Of a stretch of 64,000 nucleotides of DNA, positions 55,163 through 63,573 are shown one piece after another (positions within the stretch are counted from its first letter, which is position 1; each line of letters starts with the position of its first letter). The notes beneath the pieces were generated by a model. That model searched no databases. It was not told where the DNA came from and saw only the letters and a program-made list of their open reading frames with translations. Origin of the DNA: Sphingobium sp. HWE2-09. GTDB taxonomy: Bacteria; Pseudomonadota; Alphaproteobacteria; Sphingomonadales; Sphingomonadaceae. The DNA is taken from contig NZ_JAYKZX010000003.1 of NCBI RefSeq assembly GCF_035989265.1, positions 3,006,501 through 3,070,500 of the forward strand, in the 5' to 3' direction. The position numbers were made by a program, and so were the translations under genes.

Positions 55163-56217
55163 ATGGAGTCACGATTGAAGTGCAACATATGATTGGAGTT
55201 CGCAGAATGCCTCAGCGGGTGTTCTGAAGTCGAGGCATTTTCTGGGGGTGTGGTTGTAGGCTTGGATGGCGTCTGCGATGTCTGTTTCGGGTGTGGCGTC
55301 GAGGTTTGTTTTGCGTGGCAGGCGTCGCCTGAGGCGACCGATGGCGTTTTCGATGCCGCCTTTTTGCCAGGGCGCGTGGACGTCGCAAAAGAAGGTATCG
55401 ATGCCGAGTTGATCGGTAAGCTGGTAGTGGAAAGCAAATTCGGTGCCATTGTCGATGGTCAGGGTTTTCCTGAGCGGGGCAGGGATAGCTTCCAGCAGGC
55501 TGGCGAGATGGGTTGCTGTGCTGTCGGCTTTTCGGTTGGGCGGCCGCACGAGCAGGGTGTAGCGAGACTGTCGCTCATGCGCGACGAGCAGCGCCTGCCC
55601 TGCCTTTGAGAATAGCATGTAATCGGCTTCCCAATGGCCGGGGACTTGTCGATCGTCGACATCATGGGGACGCTCGGCGATGGATTTGCGCCGCTTGATG
55701 AAGCCTGCAGGGCTGCCGCCGCGCATGCCAAGCCAGCCGCGGCGGGACTTTCGGCGCGGTAGCAGGCGATGCCAGTAATCCTTGGCGGACGAACGATAGT
55801 AGACGTAGCGGTAGATTGACTCATGGCTGATGACGGTGCGACCATGGTCTCGCGCCAGTCGGCCGGCGATCTGTTCGGGGGACATTCCCATCGCAAGGCG
55901 GTTTCTCACCAGGTCGCGCAGGTCCGGCTGGCGCGCCAGCTTGAACCGCTTGTCGCGTCGCCTGCGCCAGTGCGCCAGGGTCTGGGCGCGCAGAGCATCA
56001 TAACCGCCAGGCCAAACGCCGATCGGTCGCCCATTGCGCGTCAGTTCACGACTGATCGTTGATCCGGCCCTGCCAAGAGCAGCGCCGATCGCCCGCACAG
56101 ATTTACCGCCTGCATGCAAACGGTAAATCTCGATCCGCTCTTCAAGGCTGAGCTGGCCGTAACAGTCTCCCATCGCAACAACATCCTACTGCTGTTGCAC
56201 TTGGTTCGTGAACTTAG
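55163..56217 (-). mobile_element. IS30-family insertion sequence
   Basis: About 1055 bp with one transposase gene. Terminal inverted repeats are visible as TCACGA-N3-AAGTGCAACA (55169-55187) and its complement (56193-56211), mismatched only in the three middle bases. The flanks repeat GGGGT (55158-55162 and 56218-56222), a likely target duplication of 4-5 bp. The element splits a REP-like palindrome whose arms lie on both sides. Outer end positions are inferred from the duplication. Confidence 0.85.
55169..56173 (-). CDS. IS30 family transposase
   Basis: 334 residues and intact. N-terminal helix-turn-helix LSLEERIEIYRLHAGGKSVRAIGAALGRAGSTISREL, then SPEQIAGRL and HESIYRYVY motifs, and the DDE catalytic core: Asp in HWEADYM, Asp in TIDNGTEF and Glu in KGGIENAIGRLRRRLPRKT (the IS30 spacing). 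No frameshift or stop, so it may be active. Confidence 0.93.
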   Translation of the reverse strand: MGDCYGQLSLEERIEIYRLHAGGKSVRAIGAALGRAGSTISRELTRNGRPIGVWPGGYDALRAQTLAHWRRRRDKRFKLARQPDLRDLVRNRLAMGMSPEQIAGRLARDHGRTVISHESIYRYVYYRSSAKDYWHRLLPRRKSRRGWLGMRGGSPAGFIKRRKSIAERPHDVDDRQVPGHWEADYMLFSKAGQALLVAHERQSRYTLLVRPPNRKADSTATHLASLLEAIPAPLRKTLTIDNGTEFAFHYQLTDQLGIDTFFCDVHAPWQKGGIENAIGRLRRRLPRKTNLDATPETDIADAIQAYNHTPRKCLDFRTPAEAFCELQSYVALQS

Positions 56218-56626
56218 GGGGTCCAAGGTTGCCCGCACTTCGCCAAGACGCCCTGGACCCCGGCCTGCGCCCGGGAACTGGTGCTATAATGGCATTGGGA
56301 CAATCGCATCAGTTGGATGGGAATGTCACGGGTGGATGATACCATCCCGCCCCGCACACCGATGGGCATCTGTTGCCTCATGATTGCTGCAACAGATCGG
56401 TCGAAGGATGCAGCCCCCTCAAAAAACGTTGCGCTTCGACAATTAGTAGCACGTAAGGAACAGCGCTATCCGCTTCTCGCCCCTTCGACGGGGCCGGACA
56501 AGATCCGATCGAAGCGAACGGATCAAAGTAAAGCCATCGCGCTATAAATCCGCCAACCAGTGACCCGATGGGTCAAACCCATGGGGTTGACCCACAACGG
56601 CTCCCCGACACGCCCGTCCGCTAAGT
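56218..56626. other. Intergenic region after the IS30 element
   Basis: 409 bases. It begins with the right part of the split REP-like palindrome (to 56278). The rest has no convincing gene; a short imperfect palindrome GGGTCAAACCCATGGGGTTGACCC is at 56570-56593. Confidence 0.5.
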
Positions 56627-56965
56627 TCAAGCCTTCTCCAACGTGCATTGCAGTGGATGCTGGTTTTGCCGGGCGAAATCCATCACCTGGTTGACCTTCG
56701 TTTCCGCCACCTCATAGCTGAAGACGCCACATACGCCGACGCCGCGCTGATGGACGTGCAGCATCACGCGCGTGGCCTCCTCCATGTCCATGCGGAAGAA
56801 GCTCTGCAGCACATGGACGACGAATTCCATCGGCGTGTAATCGTCGTTCAGCAGCAGCACTTTATAGAGCGACGGCTTCTTGGTGCGGGTGCGGGTCCGG
56901 GTCGCGATACCGACGCTGGGACCACCTGGACCCTCGCCCTGGTCGTCCGGATGCTGGTCGGTCAT
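56627..56965 (-). CDS. clpS: ATP-dependent Clp protease adaptor ClpS
   Basis: 112 residues. A disordered N-terminus is followed by the ClpS fold: [25 protein letters not shown] (with the N-degron-binding Asn-Asp), [24 protein letters not shown]. It delivers N-end-rule substrates to ClpA. ATG 56965 has GGAG nine bases upstream; an ATG 13 codons earlier is possible. Confidence 0.93.
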   Translation of the reverse strand: MTDQHPDDQGEGPGGPSVGIATRTRTRTKKPSLYKVLLLNDDYTPMEFVVHVLQSFFRMDMEEATRVMLHVHQRGVGVCGVFSYEVAETKVNQVMDFARQNQHPLQCTLEKA

Positions 56966-57091
56966 GGTGACGGCTCCGGCATGGGATGGTGTAAGGCTGT
57001 TCATGATGCCCAAGGATATGGCGATTTACCGCCTCATGGCAAGGGGGCGGGGGGCGATCCGGCCCGCCGCGCCGATATTTCAGCGTTAACG

Positions 57092-57134
57092 CGAAAGGGG
57101 CGGCGCTTCTGCATGAGAAGCACCGCCCCTTTGG
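57092..57134 (-). terminator. Terminator of the phasin gene
   Basis: A 17-bp stem (one mismatch, AAAGGGGCGGYGCTTCT) with a five-base loop, 23 bases after the phasin stop and upstream of clpS. Ends in TTT on the minus strand. Confidence 0.75.
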
Positions 57135-57157
57135 CATGGCTGGAAAAGCGTGGCCGA

Positions 57158-58015
57158 TCAGGCGGCCAGCGACTTGACCTTGTCCGTCACCAGCGTGACG
57201 CGCGCGGTCAGCGGCTGGGCGACGTCGCCGGCCAGCTTCATCATCGCTTCGCTGCTCTTGGCGGCTTCCTTAGCGAATTCGTCAAAGCTGCTCGACAGGA
57301 GCTGGCTCTGGAACTGGAAGAATTCGGTCGGGGTCTTGATGGTCGACATGGTCTTGAACGACGCGGTCGCCTTTTCGAAATTCTTGCGGCTGTAATCGAC
57401 CGCTTCCTGGCCCAGCGTTTCCATCGCCTTGGCGGCGATCTTGCCGCTTTCGACCAGCGCTTCGACATTGCCCTTGGCGATGTCGCTCATTTCTTCCATC
57501 GCCTTGGTCGACTTTTCAACGCCGACCTTCGCCTTTTCGTTGAAATCCGCATAGGCGGTTTCGAACTTGGCCTTGGTGTCCTCGGCGAACTTCTTTCCGT
57601 TTTCGATGACGTCGTTCATGATCAATTTTCCTTCTGCGGGCAGCGGCTTGGCGATGGGTTCGGCCTTGTTCAGGCTCTCTGTAAATTTCGGTTCGGGCGC
57701 GGCGTCCACGGCCGTCGACGCGGCGGCAACGACGGTTTCGATCGCAGGCTCCGGCGTTTCCAGTGTCGATCCAGGCGTAGGGGTCGGCGTTGGCGTAGGG
57801 GCAGGGGTCGGCGTGGGTGTCGGCGCCGGTTCCTTCTGCGGATTGGTATCGATGGGCTTCACGGCAGCCAGGGGCGCCTTTGTGATTGCGGGCTTCTTGT
57901 CCGCGCCGCTCCCGATCGCCGCCTCAGCCGCTTTCAACGCCTCGCTCGCCGACAGCGTCGTCGAACTGGCCTTGCCGCGTGGGCCGGTCTTCGAGGTCTT
58001 TGGTGAAACAGCCAT
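57158..58015 (-). CDS. Phasin family protein with Pro-Thr linker
   Basis: 285 residues. The C-terminal ~150 residues (from MNDVIENGKKFAEDTKAKFETAYADFNEKA) are an amphipathic helical phasin domain that coats polyhydroxyalkanoate granules. Before it is an Ala/Lys-rich N-terminus and a Pro-Thr repeat linker (PTPTPTPAPTPTPTPTP). The ATG at 58015 is six bases from GGAGG; the ATG two codons earlier abuts that site. Downstream of the gene is a terminator; upstream is a perfect 20-bp inverted repeat. The neighbour is phaC. Confidence 0.9.
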   Translation of the reverse strand: MAVSPKTSKTGPRGKASSTTLSASEALKAAEAAIGSGADKKPAITKAPLAAVKPIDTNPQKEPAPTPTPTPAPTPTPTPTPGSTLETPEPAIETVVAAASTAVDAAPEPKFTESLNKAEPIAKPLPAEGKLIMNDVIENGKKFAEDTKAKFETAYADFNEKAKVGVEKSTKAMEEMSDIAKGNVEALVESGKIAAKAMETLGQEAVDYSRKNFEKATASFKTMSTIKTPTEFFQFQSQLLSSSFDEFAKEAAKSSEAMMKLAGDVAQPLTARVTLVTDKVKSLAA

Positions 58016-58027
58016 GACCATCCTCCG

Positions 58028-58092
58028 TTTGTTGCACTGCACAATAAGCATTTCGCAAGTAGGATGCAAGAGTTATTGTGCAGTGCAACAAA
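58028..58092 (-). promoter_or_regulatory. Perfect 20-bp inverted repeat at the phasin promoter (candidate PhaR operator)
   Basis: TTTGTTGCACTGCACAATAA at 58028-58047 and its exact complement at 58073-58092, 25 bases apart. Each arm carries TGCACTGCA. On the minus strand a TTGCAT / TTATTG pair with 16-base spacing could be -35/-10, so bound protein would block the promoter. PhaR repressors bind TGC-rich sites before phasin genes, hence the proposal. Confidence 0.7.
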
Positions 58093-58165
58093 AATGACAT
58101 GGTAGCCAATCGCGTCTGTCACGCCGCTAACGAAAAGGCGCTGAAACGCTGGTTTGTTGCCAGGC

Positions 58166-59908
58166 TCAGCGCATCTTTACGTAACGTCCGGGCGCGTCTT
58201 CGATCGCTTTCAGCTTGCCGCCGCCCGGCTTGCGCGCGCCCTTGACCGGGACTTGGCGCGAATCACCCTGTTGCTCGATCCAGTTGCGCCAGTCGGGCCA
58301 CCAGCTGCCCTTGGTCTCCGTCGCAGCCGCCAGGAAATCGTCCAGCGTCGCCTGCGGCTGCGCGCTCACCCAATATTGATATTTATTCGCCACCGGCGGA
58401 TTGATGACGCCCGCGATATGCCCTGATCCCGCCAGCAGGAAGCGCACCGGACCGGACAGATTTTCGGTCAGCTTCCACACGCTTTCCAGCGGCGCGATAT
58501 GGTCTTCCCGCCCGGCCTGGACATAGGCCGGGGTTTGCACCTGGCGCAGGTCGATCGGCGTCCCGTCCACACTGATCGCGCCCGGCACGACCAGCAGATT
58601 GTCGCGATAGAGTTGCGTCAGATAATCCTTGTGCCAGCGGGCGGGAAGGTTGGTCGTGTCGCCATTCCAGTAGAGCAGGTCGAAGGGCGGATAATCCATG
58701 CCGAGCAGATAATTATTGACGACATAATTCCAGATCAGGTCGCGCCCGCGCAACAGGTTGAACGTGACGGCCATGTAGCGCCCGTCCAGGAATCCGCGCG
58801 ATGAGAGCTGATCCAACAGCTTCATCTGCTCGTCATCGATGAATAGGGTCAGGTCGCCCGCCTGGCTGAAATCGACCTGCGCGGTGAAGAAGGTCGCGCT
58901 CGCCACCTTGTCCGCCTGTCCCCGCGCCGCGAGCAGTGCGAGCGTCGCGGCCAGCGTGGTCCCCGCCACGCAATAGCCGATGGTATGGACGCTCCTGACC
59001 TTCAGCAGATCGCGCACCGTGTCGATCGCGTCGATCTGGCCGCTAAGGATATAATCGTCCCAGACCAGATCCTTCATCGACGCGTCGGCCGACTTCCAGG
59101 ACACCAGGAAGACGCTGATCCCTTGATCCACCGCCCATTTGACGAAGCTCTTTTCAGGCGACAGGTCGAGAATGTAGAAGCGGTTGATCCATGGCGGAAA
59201 GATGATCAGCGGCGTTTCCAGCACCGTCTCGGTCGATGGGGCATAATGGATCAGCTGGTAAAGCGGCGTTTCGTGGATGACCTTGCCCGGCGTCGCGGCG
59301 ATGTTGCGCCCCAGTTCGAACTGGCTACCGTCGGTATGGGTCAGCTGGCCCTTCTCCAGGTCTGCCAGCATATGCTTCAGCCCCTTGACCAGATTTTCGC
59401 CGCCGGTCTCGATCGTCTTCTGCACCACCGTCGGGTTGGTCAGCGGGAAATTGGCGGGCGAAAGCGCGTCCAGCATCCCGGTGGTGGTGAAGCGCAGCTT
59501 GGCCTTTACCTTGGGATCGACCCCGTCGACGGCGTCGGCCAGGCGGGTCATATAATCCGACACCAGCAGATAGCTTTGCCGGATCAGGTCGTAAAAGGGA
59601 TGCTGCGTCCAGGCAGGGTCGGCAAAGCGCCGGTCCTTGGCCGCCGCGGGGCTGCCGACAGGCGCGGGATCGGGCTGTTCGCGCAACAGCCCGCCCGAAT
59701 TGAGAAAACGCTGCCACAGCGCCAGCCCTTCATCGGCAAAGCCGGTCTGGATGCGCGCCACGGTTTCAGGATCGAAGGGGAAGGCTTGGCCGCTCGCGCC
59801 CGCCGCCTGCTCCAGCATCAATTGCTGCGCCCGGCCGATGACGTCGGTCCATTGCTGCATCTGCTGCAAACTGGGCAGCTGGGGTTCCAGGACGTCGGTT
59901 TTGTTCAT
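58166..59908 (-). CDS. phaC: Class I poly(3-hydroxyalkanoate) synthase
   Basis: 580 residues. The N-terminal ~190 residues are the PhaC_N domain; the alpha/beta-hydrolase core holds the lipase-like box GYCVAG with nucleophile Cys313, catalytic Asp469 (GREDHIAP) and His497 (GSGHIAGV). It polymerises hydroxyacyl-CoA into storage polyester. ATG 59908 with AAGGTGG upstream; a start 15 codons earlier is weaker. The phasin gene follows on the same strand with its own promoter. Confidence 0.95.
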   Translation of the reverse strand: MNKTDVLEPQLPSLQQMQQWTDVIGRAQQLMLEQAAGASGQAFPFDPETVARIQTGFADEGLALWQRFLNSGGLLREQPDPAPVGSPAAAKDRRFADPAWTQHPFYDLIRQSYLLVSDYMTRLADAVDGVDPKVKAKLRFTTTGMLDALSPANFPLTNPTVVQKTIETGGENLVKGLKHMLADLEKGQLTHTDGSQFELGRNIAATPGKVIHETPLYQLIHYAPSTETVLETPLIIFPPWINRFYILDLSPEKSFVKWAVDQGISVFLVSWKSADASMKDLVWDDYILSGQIDAIDTVRDLLKVRSVHTIGYCVAGTTLAATLALLAARGQADKVASATFFTAQVDFSQAGDLTLFIDDEQMKLLDQLSSRGFLDGRYMAVTFNLLRGRDLIWNYVVNNYLLGMDYPPFDLLYWNGDTTNLPARWHKDYLTQLYRDNLLVVPGAISVDGTPIDLRQVQTPAYVQAGREDHIAPLESVWKLTENLSGPVRFLLAGSGHIAGVINPPVANKYQYWVSAQPQATLDDFLAAATETKGSWWPDWRNWIEQQGDSRQVPVKGARKPGGGKLKAIEDAPGRYVKMR

Positions 59909-60051
59909 GGCCACCTTGCGTCTCCTGGCATTATACGCACCCGCCGCTTTCACTGGCGCGTCGCAATCTGGCGGGTTATAGCCCGATTGTAACGTGCCGA
60001 CGGTGCGTGACGCACTATTCCCTACAGAGAGCTTTCAGGAAAGCCCCTATA

Positions 60052-61260
60052 ATGTCCGAAGAATTTTACCGCATGAAGCGCCTGCCGCCCTATGTCATCG
60101 CCGAAGTCAACGGTATGCGGGCTGCGGCGCGGGCCGCGGGTGAGGATATTATCGACCTGGGCATGGGCAATCCCGACCTGCCGCCGCCCGACCATGTGAT
60201 CGAAAAGCTGATCGAAGTGGCGAAGAAGCCCGATGCCCATGGCTATTCCCAGTCGAAGGGCATTCCCGGCCTTCGCAAGGCGCAGGCCAATTATTATGGC
60301 CGCCGTTTCGGCGTCGAGGTGGACCCGGAAACCGAAGTCGTCGTGACCATGGGGTCGAAGGAAGGGCTGGCCAGCCTTGCCACCGCGATTACCGCGCCGG
60401 GCGATGTCGTGCTGGCCCCCAATCCCAGCTACCCCATTCATATGTTCGGCTTCATCCTGGCGGGCGCCACCATCCGGTCGGTCCCCACCACGCCGGACGA
60501 GCAATATTTCCGGTCGCTCGACCGCGCCATGGCCTTCACCGTGCCGCGCCCGTCGATCCTGGTGGTCAACTATCCGTCCAACCCGACGGCCGAGACGGTG
60601 GACCTGGCCTTTTACGAACGGCTGGTCGCCTGGGCGAAGGAGAATAAGGTCTGGGTCTTGTCCGACCTCGCCTATTCCGAACTCTATTATAACGGCAACC
60701 CGACGCCCTCCATCCTCCAGGTGCCGGGCGCCAAGGATATTGCGATCGAGTTCACCTCGCTCAGCAAGACATACTCCATGGCAGGCTGGCGCATCGGCTT
60801 TGCGGTCGGCAACAAGCAGTTGATCGCGGCGATGAGCAGGGTGAAATCCTATCTCGACTATGGCGCCTTCACGCCAATTCAGGCGGCGGCCTGCGCGGCG
60901 CTCAACGGGCCGCAGGATATCGTGGAAAAGAACCGCCAGCTCTATCACAAGCGCCGCGACGTGCTGGTGGAAAGTTTCGGCCGCGCCGGGTGGGACATCC
61001 CCGCCCCGCCAGCATCGATGTTCGCCTGGGCACCGTTGCCGCCTGCGCTCAAGGACATGGGCAGCCTGGAATTTTCCAAGCAGTTGCTCACCCATGCCAA
61101 GGTCGCGGTCGCACCGGGCGTTGGTTATGGGGAGGATGGCGAAGGCTATGTCCGCATCGCCATGGTCGAAAATGAGCAGCGGCTGCGGCAGGCGGCGCGC
61201 AATATTAAGCAGTATCTCAAGTCCATGGGCGTCAATACGCCCGCCAAGGGCGCGGCCTGA
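60052..61260 (+). CDS. Class I/II aminotransferase (AlaC-like)
   Basis: 402 residues, PLP fold type I. MKRLPPYVIAEVNGMR and DIIDLGMGNPDLPPP are typical of the AlaC/LL-DAP aminotransferase-like group; the PLP Lys lies in SLSKTYSMAGWRIGF, and NYPSNPTAE holds the conserved Asn. The best guess is glutamate-pyruvate (alanine) transaminase; a role with other amino acids is possible. The ATG 60052 (MSEEFYRMK) is chosen over an upstream in-frame codon. Confidence 0.88.
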   Translation: MSEEFYRMKRLPPYVIAEVNGMRAAARAAGEDIIDLGMGNPDLPPPDHVIEKLIEVAKKPDAHGYSQSKGIPGLRKAQANYYGRRFGVEVDPETEVVVTMGSKEGLASLATAITAPGDVVLAPNPSYPIHMFGFILAGATIRSVPTTPDEQYFRSLDRAMAFTVPRPSILVVNYPSNPTAETVDLAFYERLVAWAKENKVWVLSDLAYSELYYNGNPTPSILQVPGAKDIAIEFTSLSKTYSMAGWRIGFAVGNKQLIAAMSRVKSYLDYGAFTPIQAAACAALNGPQDIVEKNRQLYHKRRDVLVESFGRAGWDIPAPPASMFAWAPLPPALKDMGSLEFSKQLLTHAKVAVAPGVGYGEDGEGYVRIAMVENEQRLRQAARNIKQYLKSMGVNTPAKGAA

Positions 61261-61292
61261 GCCAAAAGACTATCCTGCGTTAAAAGCGCTGC

Positions 61293-61358
61293 GTGTTCCC
61301 GCGCAGGCGGGAACCCAGTTCATACGGTCGGACTGGGTTCCCGCCTGCGCGGGAACAC
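61293..61358. repeat. REP-like palindromic repeat
   Basis: GTGTTCCCGCGCAGGCGGGAACCCAG ... CTGGGTTCCCGCCTGCGCGGGAACAC, arms perfectly complementary over 26 bp. Nearly identical to 20571-20636. Confidence 0.88.
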
Positions 61359-61463
61359 GATGTTCGTTGGGATGAGGGCGCGTCCTTTGGCCACCGCCGC
61401 CCGTCATCCCCTTGCCCCGCCTGCCACAATGAAGGATAGCTGCCTCTTAAGAGGTGCCGCGCG

Positions 61464-61961
61464 ATGATCCCCCTGCCACAAGTCTCTCAGGTCGCGCAGA
61501 CCATCCAGCTGGCGCTGGCGCCGGTGTTCCTGCTGGCGGGCATTGGCGCGTTCCTCAATGTCTGCGTCAGCCGCCTGGCGCGCATCATCGATCGGGCGCG
61601 CGATGTGGAGCGGTCGATCCTGACGACGCGCGGCAAGGAGCATGACCGCAAGGTCGCGGAAATCCGCGTGCTGGACCGGCGGATGAGCGTCGTCAACAGC
61701 GCCATCTTCCTGTCGGTCGCATCGGCCTGCGCGGTCTGCCTGGTCGTCATCCTGTTGTTTGCGGGCAATCTGTTCGGGGCGCATCTGGGCACGCCGATCG
61801 CGGTCCTGTTCAGCTTAGCGATGATGCTGCAGGCGGGCGGTTTTGCGACCTTCATCCAGGAAATCCGGCTGGCGTCGAAGATCATCCATATCCGCAACGA
61901 AGTCCTGTATCACAAGGCCGACGCCGAAGAGGCGGACGCGGCCGTCGACGCGATGTCATGA
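61464..61961 (+). CDS. DUF2721 family membrane protein
   Basis: 165 residues. Helices at IQLALAPVFLLAGIGAFLNV, AIFLSVASACAVCLVVILLF and HLGTPIAVLFSLAMMLQAGGF, with the conserved RLARIIDRARDVE cytoplasmic loop and a C-terminal amphipathic IQEIRLASKI. Function unknown. Stop overlaps the next start (ATGA). Confidence 0.85.
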   Translation: MIPLPQVSQVAQTIQLALAPVFLLAGIGAFLNVCVSRLARIIDRARDVERSILTTRGKEHDRKVAEIRVLDRRMSVVNSAIFLSVASACAVCLVVILLFAGNLFGAHLGTPIAVLFSLAMMLQAGGFATFIQEIRLASKIIHIRNEVLYHKADAEEADAAVDAMS

Positions 61962-62524
61962 CCCGCTTCACCGTCAACGACCGGCCGGTCCAATATCGCA
62001 TGGACCCGGATACGCCGCTGCTGTGGGCGCTACGCGATGCGTCGAACCTGACCGGCACCAAATATGGGTGCGGCACCGGGGATTGCGGCGCCTGCACCGT
62101 CGATATCGATGGGGAGGCGGTGCGATCCTGCCAAGTGACGATCGGCAAGACCGAAGGGCGCTTCGTCACCACGATCGAAGCCTTGTCGCCCGATCGCGGT
62201 CATCCGGTGCAACAGGCCTTTGCCGCCGACAATGTGTCGCAATGCGGTTACTGCATCGCCGGCATGATCATGGCGGCGTCGGTGCTGCTGCGCCGGACCA
62301 ACGATCCGAGCGACGAAGATATCGACGCGGCGATCACCAATATCTGCCGCTGCGGCATCTATCCCCGGCTGCGCGGGGCGATCAAGCGGGCGGGGCGGAT
62401 CATGCGCGGGGAAGACGACGCCAGCGGCGACCAGGTCGCGCCCGCGCCGCCGCCCGGCATCACCCCGGAAGATGCGGCGCGGACCGTTCCGGCGCTGGGT
62501 CGTCCTGCTCAGCCGAAGCGGTAG
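61958..62524 (+). CDS. Orphan 2Fe-2S small subunit, isoquinoline 1-oxidoreductase alpha type
   Basis: 188 residues of the xanthine-oxidase family small subunit. The plant-type ferredoxin cluster ligands are in YGCGTGDCGACTVDIDG plus a later Cys (VRSCQ); the second cluster is in QCGYCIAGMIM and ICRCGIYPRLR. Normally it pairs with a large molybdopterin-cytosine-dinucleotide subunit, but none follows: the next gene is convergent. A ~35-residue Pro-rich tail is extra. Overlaps the DUF2721 gene at the start and the dioxygenase gene at the end (62509-62524). Confidence 0.88.
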   Translation: MTRFTVNDRPVQYRMDPDTPLLWALRDASNLTGTKYGCGTGDCGACTVDIDGEAVRSCQVTIGKTEGRFVTTIEALSPDRGHPVQQAFAADNVSQCGYCIAGMIMAASVLLRRTNDPSDEDIDAAITNICRCGIYPRLRGAIKRAGRIMRGEDDASGDQVAPAPPPGITPEDAARTVPALGRPAQPKR

Positions 62525-63318
62525 CCCGACACCGCCCAGCCCATGACCGTGCTGCTATGGTCGCGGGTTGCGACGGCATCGCCGCCAGCGCCCAGCGCCA
62601 CCATCAACGGCAGCAGATGCTCCTCGCGTGGATGGGCGAAGCGGGCGTTCGGCAGATCCGCCCAGGCGGCGACGCGGGCGGCGCGCGCCTGCGGATCAGG
62701 ATCGGTCACCGCCGCCGTCAACGCTTCGTCCCACTGGGTCGATGAATCGATTGCTTGCGGGCCGCGTACGCGCAGATTGTGGAAGCTCATGCCCGATCCG
62801 ACGATCAGCACGCCCTCATCACGCAGCGGCGCAAGCGCGCGACCGGCGGCGATATGGGCGGCGGGGTCGAGGTCGTGGCGCAGCGACAATTGGGCGACGG
62901 GGATGTCCGCGTCGGGCAACGCCACCTTCATGGGGATGAAGACGCCATGGTCCCTGCCGCGCGCCGCTTCCTGCGCCGTGGCGAAACCGGCTTGCTGCAA
63001 CAGGCTGGCGGCACGGCGCGCCAGATCGGGCGCGCCCGGCGCGTCCCAGCTCAGCCTGTAGGTGTGCGGCGGAAAATTATAATAGTCGAACAGCAGCGGC
63101 GGATGGTCGCCGACATGCAGGGTGAAGGCGGCTTCCTCCCAATGGCCCGATACCAGCAGGATGGCGCGGGGCCGTTCGGGCAGGCTGGCGATCAGACCCG
63201 CCAGATAATCCTGCATCGGGTGCCACATCGGGTCGCTATGGGGATGATCCGGGTCGGCCGGGTCCATGAAGAAACAGGGACCGCCGCCATGGGGGATGAA
63301 GAGGGTGGGCTGGGTCAT
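62509..63318 (-). CDS. LigB-type class III extradiol dioxygenase (YgiD/DODA family)
   Basis: 269 residues. Metal ligands typical of the 4,5-DOPA-extradiol dioxygenase family: His in IPHGGGPCFF (residue ~10), His in LVSGHWEE (~60), His in GRDHGVFIPM (~124) and His in HPREEHLLPL (~229), which lie in the expected order. The physiological substrate of YgiD homologues is uncertain. It overlaps the 2Fe-2S gene tail to tail by 16 bases. A 70-bp repeat copy is just upstream. Confidence 0.88.
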   Translation of the reverse strand: MTQPTLFIPHGGGPCFFMDPADPDHPHSDPMWHPMQDYLAGLIASLPERPRAILLVSGHWEEAAFTLHVGDHPPLLFDYYNFPPHTYRLSWDAPGAPDLARRAASLLQQAGFATAQEAARGRDHGVFIPMKVALPDADIPVAQLSLRHDLDPAAHIAAGRALAPLRDEGVLIVGSGMSFHNLRVRGPQAIDSSTQWDEALTAAVTDPDPQARAARVAAWADLPNARFAHPREEHLLPLMVALGAGGDAVATRDHSSTVMGWAVSGYRFG

Positions 63319-63342
63319 GGCTTACTCGGTTGCAGGCAGGTC

Positions 63343-63413
63343 GGGCTTAACTTCGCATATTTCCCGCAAATCCTGACATTTTATTGCGTGATCCTGATCC
63401 TATCGGAAAGCCC
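63343..63413 (+). repeat. 73-bp dispersed repeat, copy B
   Basis: GGGCTTAACTTCGCA, ATTTCCCG, ACATTTTATTGCGTG, TCCTATCGGAAAGCCC: same blocks and same spacing as copy A (42218-42290) with one 1-base length change near the left end. It lies 25 bases upstream of the dioxygenase start. Confidence 0.75.
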
Positions 63414-63573
63414 GCTGGCTACCGTCATGCGGCAAGATAGCAGGGCGACGACCGGTAGGACAGGCGAGCGCAATGGCCGATAGATTGGCGCGAACGGCGC
63501 GCGCGACAATCGGCGAAACGGAAACCGTCCGTTTCATGGTCGAAGATCGGCGTCTCGCGACGCGCGACCATCA

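Noticed and set aside
59909..60051. A matching PhaR-type operator before phaC
   Set aside because: The region contains TGCGTGACGCA but not the TTGTTGCACTGCACAA motif found at the phasin gene.
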